Positions 60,824-64,000 of a stretch of 64,000 nt of DNA are shown piece after piece; the first letter of the stretch is position 1; the number at the start of each line of letters is the position of its first letter. The stretch comes from an uncultured Gammaproteobacteria bacterium. GTDB taxonomy: Bacteria; Pseudomonadota; Gammaproteobacteria; Pseudomonadales; Porticoccaceae. The notes under the pieces were generated by a model, which was not told the DNA's origin, did not search any database, and worked only from the letters and a program-made list of their open reading frames with translations. Made by a program: the position numbers and the translations under genes. The stretch lies in contig CAJXQR010000012.1 of assembly GCA_913058345.1 (NCBI GenBank), positions 1 to 64,000 on the forward strand, given 5' to 3'.

Positions 60824-60900
60824 GGCTATGTAGCTCAGCTGGTTAGAGCACAGCATTCATAATGCTGGGGTCGGCGGTTCAAGTCCGCCCATAGCTACCA
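60824..60900 (+). tRNA. tRNA-Met (CAT, elongator type)
   Basis: 77 bases including CCA. Acceptor GGCTATG pairs with CATAGCT, with a G1-U72 wobble at the end; anticodon stem CAGCA/TGCTG with CAT at 60858-60860; T-arm GGCGG-TTCAAGT-CCGCC. The body resembles E. coli metT/metU. Its 3' end is the left boundary of the mobile element. Confidence 0.96.
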
Positions 60901-60903
60901 TAT

Positions 60904-61956
60904 TTAAAGGGTTAGCCGGTTAATACCTGCTAACCCTTTTTCATTTGTGCCCAAAATCGTGCCCTGGCTTACACCGGGCAATTGGTCGGCATATTCCATC
61001 AGATGATTCGCTGACAAATGTGCATACTTTCGCACCATCGACGCATCTGACCAACCGCCCAATTCTTGAAGCACATGCAATGGCGTTCCTTGCTGAATAT
61101 GCCAACTAGCCCAAGTGTGCCTTAAATCGTGCCAACGAAAATCACTGATACCAGCACGCTTTAAGGCTTTTCGCCAGGCATGGTTGTTAGCTCTCCCCAC
61201 GGGCATACCTTTGTAGGTAAAGACATATGTGGGACAACTCCCTTCCTGACGACTCAATACAGTCAGCGCATCCTGATTCAACGGAACTGCTATTGCCTTT
61301 TTGCCCTTGGCTTCATCTGCATGAATCCAGGCGCATCGTCTGATGCTATCCACCTGTGACCACTTAAGCTGTGTGACATTTTTCTCACGCAACCCAGTTG
61401 CCAAGGTAAAGCGCATCATCTCCGCCAGATGCTCAGGAAGTTCAGCTAAGACCTTCTCAGCTTCTTCCCTGTTCAACCAGCGAACCCGACGTTTTGGCTC
61501 TGGCAGAAAACGAATGTAAGGGGCCTTTTCAAGCCAATCCCATTCACGCTCTGCACACCGAAGTACTGCCCTCACTAAGGCCAAATGCCGATTGACGGTG
61601 CCAGGTTTCACACCTTCAGCCAACTTCCTTTGGGTAATCGCTGCAATACACTCTCGGTTAATCTCGTCCAGGTAACTATCACCTAAATAGGTATGTAACC
61701 ACCTGAACAACAGAACATCTTTATCCAGAGAGCGTTTGCAGCCTTGCTTTTCAGACATCCACCGCAGAACCGCTTCCTGCCAGGTGACTCGGGGTTTTGC
61801 CCCAAGTTGCACAACTCGCCAAGACTCAGACCTTAGTCGGTCGTGGAATTCTTGTGCGAGTCGGCGATCGGTAGTTTTAGCAGATCGGCGTACGAATTGT
61901 CCGTTGGGGGCCGTAAATTTGACCCACCAGATTTTGCCGCGTTTATAAAGTGACAT
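60904..61956 (-). CDS. Phage-type tyrosine integrase
   Basis: 350 residues. N-terminal MSLYKRGKIWWVKFTAPNG is an arm-binding motif, followed by the SAM-like core-binding domain and the catalytic domain with R190 (ATGLREKN), K218, H276-R279 (WHDLRHTW), W302 (LGGWSD) and Y311 (VRKYAHLS). It catalyses site-specific recombination between attP and attB. The gene ends 3 bases after the tRNA(Met) CCA and faces it, so the tRNA 3' end is very likely its attB core. AAGGAGG lies 7 bases before the ATG. Confidence 0.96.
   Translation of the reverse strand: MSLYKRGKIWWVKFTAPNGQFVRRSAKTTDRRLAQEFHDRLRSESWRVVQLGAKPRVTWQEAVLRWMSEKQGCKRSLDKDVLLFRWLHTYLGDSYLDEINRECIAAITQRKLAEGVKPGTVNRHLALVRAVLRCAEREWDWLEKAPYIRFLPEPKRRVRWLNREEAEKVLAELPEHLAEMMRFTLATGLREKNVTQLKWSQVDSIRRCAWIHADEAKGKKAIAVPLNQDALTVLSRQEGSCPTYVFTYKGMPVGRANNHAWRKALKRAGISDFRWHDLRHTWASWHIQQGTPLHVLQELGGWSDASMVRKYAHLSANHLMEYADQLPGVSQGTILGTNEKGLAGINRLTL
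60906..60945 (+). terminator. Terminator of tRNA-Met inside the integrase 3' end
   Basis: AAAGGGTTAG pairs perfectly with CTAACCCTTT around a 14-base loop, then TTCATTT. It begins 5 bases after the tRNA CCA and lies within the last codons of the integrase gene on the other strand. Confidence 0.7.
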
Positions 61957-62186
61957 GGAATAACCTCCTTATCACAGTGCGGCGCTTGCTCAGTTGCAGG
62001 ATACAAAGAACGGATGTAGGCCACAAGGTCAGATTGCAGGAAGACCCAACATTTTCCCGGTTTGGCCCCGCGAACCAGGCCACGAGCTGCTTTTTGTCGC
62101 AGCACTGCTGGCGACATATGCAGAAATTCCGCCGCTTGTTGAAGAGTTAGGGTGAAATCATTGTTCATATTTTCCATGCTAGCCAT
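61833..62186 (-). CDS. Small HTH protein, excisionase-like, overlapping the integrase start
   Basis: 117 residues at most; ATG codons at 62186, 62177 and 62168 are all possible. Residues about 11-62 form a MerR/excisionase-type winged helix: LTLQQAAEFLHMSPAVLRQKAARGLVRGAKPG then WVFLQSDLVAYIRSLY. The last 55 residues (CDKEVIPCHFINAAKSGG onward) are less ordered and are coded in the 124-base overlap with the integrase gene in another frame. By position and fold it is probably the recombination directionality factor (Xis) or the integrase regulator. Confidence 0.8.
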   Translation of the reverse strand: MASMENMNNDFTLTLQQAAEFLHMSPAVLRQKAARGLVRGAKPGKCWVFLQSDLVAYIRSLYPATEQAPHCDKEVIPCHFINAAKSGGSNLRPPTDNSYADLLKLPIADSHKNSTTD

Positions 62187-62189
62187 AGC

Positions 62190-62318
62190 CCACAGATAAA
62201 CAACGATAAATCCCTACAGACCTTGAAGAACTTTTCCAAAAAAACTACGACACACCTTGAAAGGATTATTGCGTGAATTTTTCGGTGGCTGTGCTGTAGT
62301 AGCGGCACTTATCTGTGG
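62190..62318. repeat. 10-bp inverted repeat flanking the element's control region
   Basis: CCACAGATAA (62190-62199), at the start side of the HTH gene, and its reverse complement TTATCTGTGG (62309-62318), 109 bases apart. The spacing and symmetry suit a protein-binding pair such as Xis or integrase arm sites. Confidence 0.55.
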
Positions 62319-62398
62319 CAGCTACAGACTTAGCTGCAAATAAGCCCTTTATGCAAATTTTGCGTAAAGGCAGGGGTGGTTACAGTGTAACCACCCCT
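62318..62398. repeat. Three adjacent hairpins, the last a perfect 12-bp stem
   Basis: GCAGCTA/TAGCTGC (62318-62337, 6-base loop); CTTTATGC with GCGTAAAG extended by GCC/GGC (62344-62371); and AGGGGTGGTTAC/GTAACCACCCCT (62372-62398, 3-base loop). None has a T-run, so they are not ordinary terminators. Confidence 0.8.
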
Positions 62399-62480
62399 AT
62401 GAATGCATTGAGGTCAAATTAATCCATTAATCGGGCATCACTGTCATTCATGAACTTAACCCTTAATTCACCCACACCCA

Positions 62481-62491
62481 AAAGGAGGTGA
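62481..62491 (+). promoter_or_regulatory. Full-length Shine-Dalgarno sequence without a nearby start codon
   Basis: AAAGGAGGTGA is complementary to the 3' end of 16S rRNA over at least ten bases. No ATG, GTG or TTG follows at 5-12 bases. An ATC at 62499, 10 bases on, opens a frame of about 50 codons, which is only suggestive. Confidence 0.6.
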
Positions 62492-62523
62492 CATCCCCAT
62501 CCAAATCGTCAGAAGAAGGACCA

Positions 62524-62568
62524 GGTTCGCGTCTCTGTTTGAGCGACAGCTACACAGAGACGCGAACC
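62524..62568. repeat. Perfect 15-bp inverted repeat
   Basis: GGTTCGCGTCTCTGT (62524-62538) and its exact reverse complement (62554-62568) around a 15-base spacer. It lies about 270 bases before the second recombinase gene. A stem of this strength without a T-tail suggests a recombination or replication site, or a structured RNA. Confidence 0.85.
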
Positions 62569-62625
62569 CGCAGCCAGGAACAAAGCCAATCGCATCAAGC
62601 CGTTACGGTGATTTTGGCCGCTGCA

Positions 62626-62785
62626 AACCGCTACAAACTGTTTGTACGGTTCAATAAAACAGTTAAATACGTGCTTTGTTGAACACACAGAACCCGCAGG
62701 TACCACTACCTGTTCAGATGTGAAGGTACCGACAGTGATTATGCTGATGCTTCTTAACGAAGCCGTCGGAGGGTACGTAACCCTC
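62626..62785. repeat. Three further hairpins before the second recombinase
   Basis: AACCG-C-TACAAA with TTTGTACGGTT (62626-62651, one bulge); CAGGTA/TACCTG (62697-62712); GAGGGT/ACCCTC (62769-62785). Together with the stems upstream they make the stretch 62187-62840 almost continuously self-complementary; it has no convincing protein gene. Confidence 0.65.
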
Positions 62786-62840
62786 AAGCGCGGTCGACGC
62801 TCTATTCGACTTTATTACTAACCAGTTTCAGGGTTTTAAG

Positions 62841-63833
62841 ATGAGCAAAGTCGGTGGTGGACGTAATTACGGATACGGCAAAAACATCAATTGGGCTGGC
62901 AAGAATGCCCTGAAGGATCGCTATGGTGAAGGGCATTACGGTACCCAAGCTGCCCATCAAGAGCGTTGGCAGAACTTTGTGCAGTTTTTAAAGACAGACT
63001 GCCATACGAAAGATGCCCGGGATATTACCAAAGGTCATATTGAACAATATGGGCAACACCTCAAACAACAGGTGAATACAGGATCCATGAAAGTGGCCTA
63101 TGCCCAAAACTTGCTCTCCTCAGTCAATCTCGTGTTATCTGTGCTACGCAGTGATAAGCAGCTAACCGTTTCACCGTCTCAACTGGTGGGAGAACGGACG
63201 GTTGTCCGTTCTCAATGCCCGATCACATTAACGCAGGATAAAAAAACAGACACATCTATTCCCGGCACTGTTCAAAACGGTCAGCTCAATCAAACCCTTC
63301 GTTATTTACAGTGCAAGGGCGAACATCGCGTTCGATTAACAGCCGCCTTGTGCCGCACCTTTGGTTTACGCTTTAAGGAGGCATCACTACTGAATATAGG
63401 ATCAGCTTTAAAACAGGCAAGAACCCAGGGCAAGATCAATATCACAGCGGGCACCAAAGGTGGCAGAGGCAAACATGCTGATCGCTGGGTACCCATCACA
63501 GAAAAGGGCATCACCCTGCTTACCAAAGCCTATAACGCCCTGGGCAATAGCAACCTGATCCCGGAACAACAAAACTACATTCAATGGCGTAACCATGCCT
63601 ATAGCCAATGGCGGTTAGCCACGGCTAACACCGACATCAAAGGCTTTCATGATTTAAGGGCGGCCTATGCCTGTGAACGTTACCAACAGATCACCGGCAG
63701 CCCCGCACCGGTAGTGACGGCAAAACGAATCGCCACCAAGGAACAAGATCTACAAGCCCGAACCATCATCGCGTTAGAGCTAGGCCATAATCGCACCAAC
63801 GTGCTGGTGGCTTACGTGGGGTCGGCCAAATAA
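62841..63833 (+). CDS. Second tyrosine recombinase (Integrase_1 / Phage_int_SAM_2 type)
   Basis: 330 residues. N-terminal NYGYGKNINWAGKNALKDRYG and a SAM-like DNA-binding region are typical of the integrase-domain proteins found in integrative elements of Vibrio and Shewanella. The catalytic domain keeps all residues: R177 (FGLRFKEA), K206 (AGTKGGRGKHADRWVPI), H270-R273 (GFHDLRAAY), H316 (ELGHNRTN) and Y325 (VAYVGS). It is unrelated in sequence to the integrase at 60904-61956. No classical ribosome site is seen before the ATG. The next gene starts one base after its stop, so they are likely an operon. Confidence 0.9.
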   Translation: MSKVGGGRNYGYGKNINWAGKNALKDRYGEGHYGTQAAHQERWQNFVQFLKTDCHTKDARDITKGHIEQYGQHLKQQVNTGSMKVAYAQNLLSSVNLVLSVLRSDKQLTVSPSQLVGERTVVRSQCPITLTQDKKTDTSIPGTVQNGQLNQTLRYLQCKGEHRVRLTAALCRTFGLRFKEASLLNIGSALKQARTQGKINITAGTKGGRGKHADRWVPITEKGITLLTKAYNALGNSNLIPEQQNYIQWRNHAYSQWRLATANTDIKGFHDLRAAYACERYQQITGSPAPVVTAKRIATKEQDLQARTIIALELGHNRTNVLVAYVGSAK

Positions 63834-63834
63834 C

Positions 63835-64000
63835 ATGCGCCCCGCCAATATCCCACAGGCACAACAACAAATGCAGAAACTATTGGCCCGCAAAATACCT
63901 GGGCGGAAAGCCACCAAGGTGAAAGAACATCTGAAACGAGCCAACACCGTTGCTAGTGTGCTATATCGACGATTTCAGGTGGGGCCGTATCAATACCAGC
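63835..64000 (+). CDS. Unknown element protein, N-terminal 55 codons only
   Basis: Starts one base after the recombinase stop codon, ATG at 63835, and runs off the window. The visible part (MRPANIPQAQQQMQKLLARK, then GRKATKVKEHLKRANTVASV and a basic YRRFQ) is Gln/Lys/Arg-rich and probably helical, which fits a DNA-binding partner of the recombinase. I do not recognise the family. Confidence 0.65.
   Translation, partial: MRPANIPQAQQQMQKLLARKIPGRKATKVKEHLKRANTVASVLYRRFQVGPYQYQ

Noticed and set aside
62488-62682. 64-codon frame starting at the GTG inside the Shine-Dalgarno string
   Set aside because: The start codon lies within the ribosome site itself, and the frame runs through strong hairpins with no recognisable protein features.
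62187-62840. CRISPR array or integron attC in the repeat-rich block
   Set aside because: The repeats are inverted pairs of different sequence, not spaced direct repeats, and no attC core site pair is seen.

Overview
The window looks like part of the chromosome of a heterotrophic, probably marine gammaproteobacterium. Two core gene blocks have the order familiar from Pseudomonas and its relatives: gatCAB divergent from mreBCD-maf-rng-yhdP-nitrilase, and hemA-prfA-prmC divergent from a TPR lipoprotein gene-lolB-ispE-tRNA(Gln)-prs-rplY-pth-ychF. Between them lie many oxidoreductase and acyl-CoA genes: five SDRs, two luciferase-like monooxygenases, an aldehyde dehydrogenase, a CaiB/BaiF CoA-transferase, a BKACE enzyme and a beta-oxidation fusion protein. 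This style is common in Cellvibrionales/Spongiibacteraceae-type bacteria. The lineage is inferred from gene content only.

Layout. 1-8.3 kb: the start of a PAS-GGDEF-EAL c-di-GMP protein (cut by the window edge), an Smr-domain protein, cardiolipin synthase, a GST, the enoyl-CoA hydratase/3-hydroxyacyl-CoA dehydrogenase fusion and a PA4642-family small protein. 8.3-22 kb: gatCAB (minus) and the cell-shape operon mreB-mreC-mreD-maf-rng-yhdP-nit (plus), then a BI-1 membrane protein. 22-40 kb: mostly single genes (BKACE, MsrB, HDOD, LLM monooxygenase, SDR, cytochrome b561, a NERD-nuclease/SF1 helicase fusion, ALDH, CaiB/BaiF, CysZ, an RhlB-like helicase, DoxX, a glutamate-synthase-like flavoprotein, MATE, PilZ). 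40-48 kb: SDRs, a TIGR03617-like LLM, an AraC regulator and an orphan ParA. 48-60.7 kb: translation, haem and envelope housekeeping genes. 60.8-64 kb: the left end of a mobile element that begins at the 3' end of a tRNA(Met) gene.

The mobile end is the most unusual part. A phage-type tyrosine integrase runs tail-first into tRNA(Met), and its 5' end is overlapped by a small HTH (excisionase-like) gene. About 650 bp of non-coding DNA follow, carrying at least seven inverted repeats, among them perfect 15-bp and 12-bp stems and a full-length Shine-Dalgarno string with no start codon after it. A second, different tyrosine recombinase with a complete catalytic set and a truncated unknown gene come next. 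The element's cargo lies beyond the window, so its function cannot be read here.

Other points of interest are two short unannotated ORFs (27 and 31 codons) joined by GTGA overlaps to the HDOD and PilZ genes, a pure hexanucleotide repeat coding an Ala-Pro tail in mreC together with an unresolved mreC start, and a nested inverted-repeat leader in front of one SDR gene.
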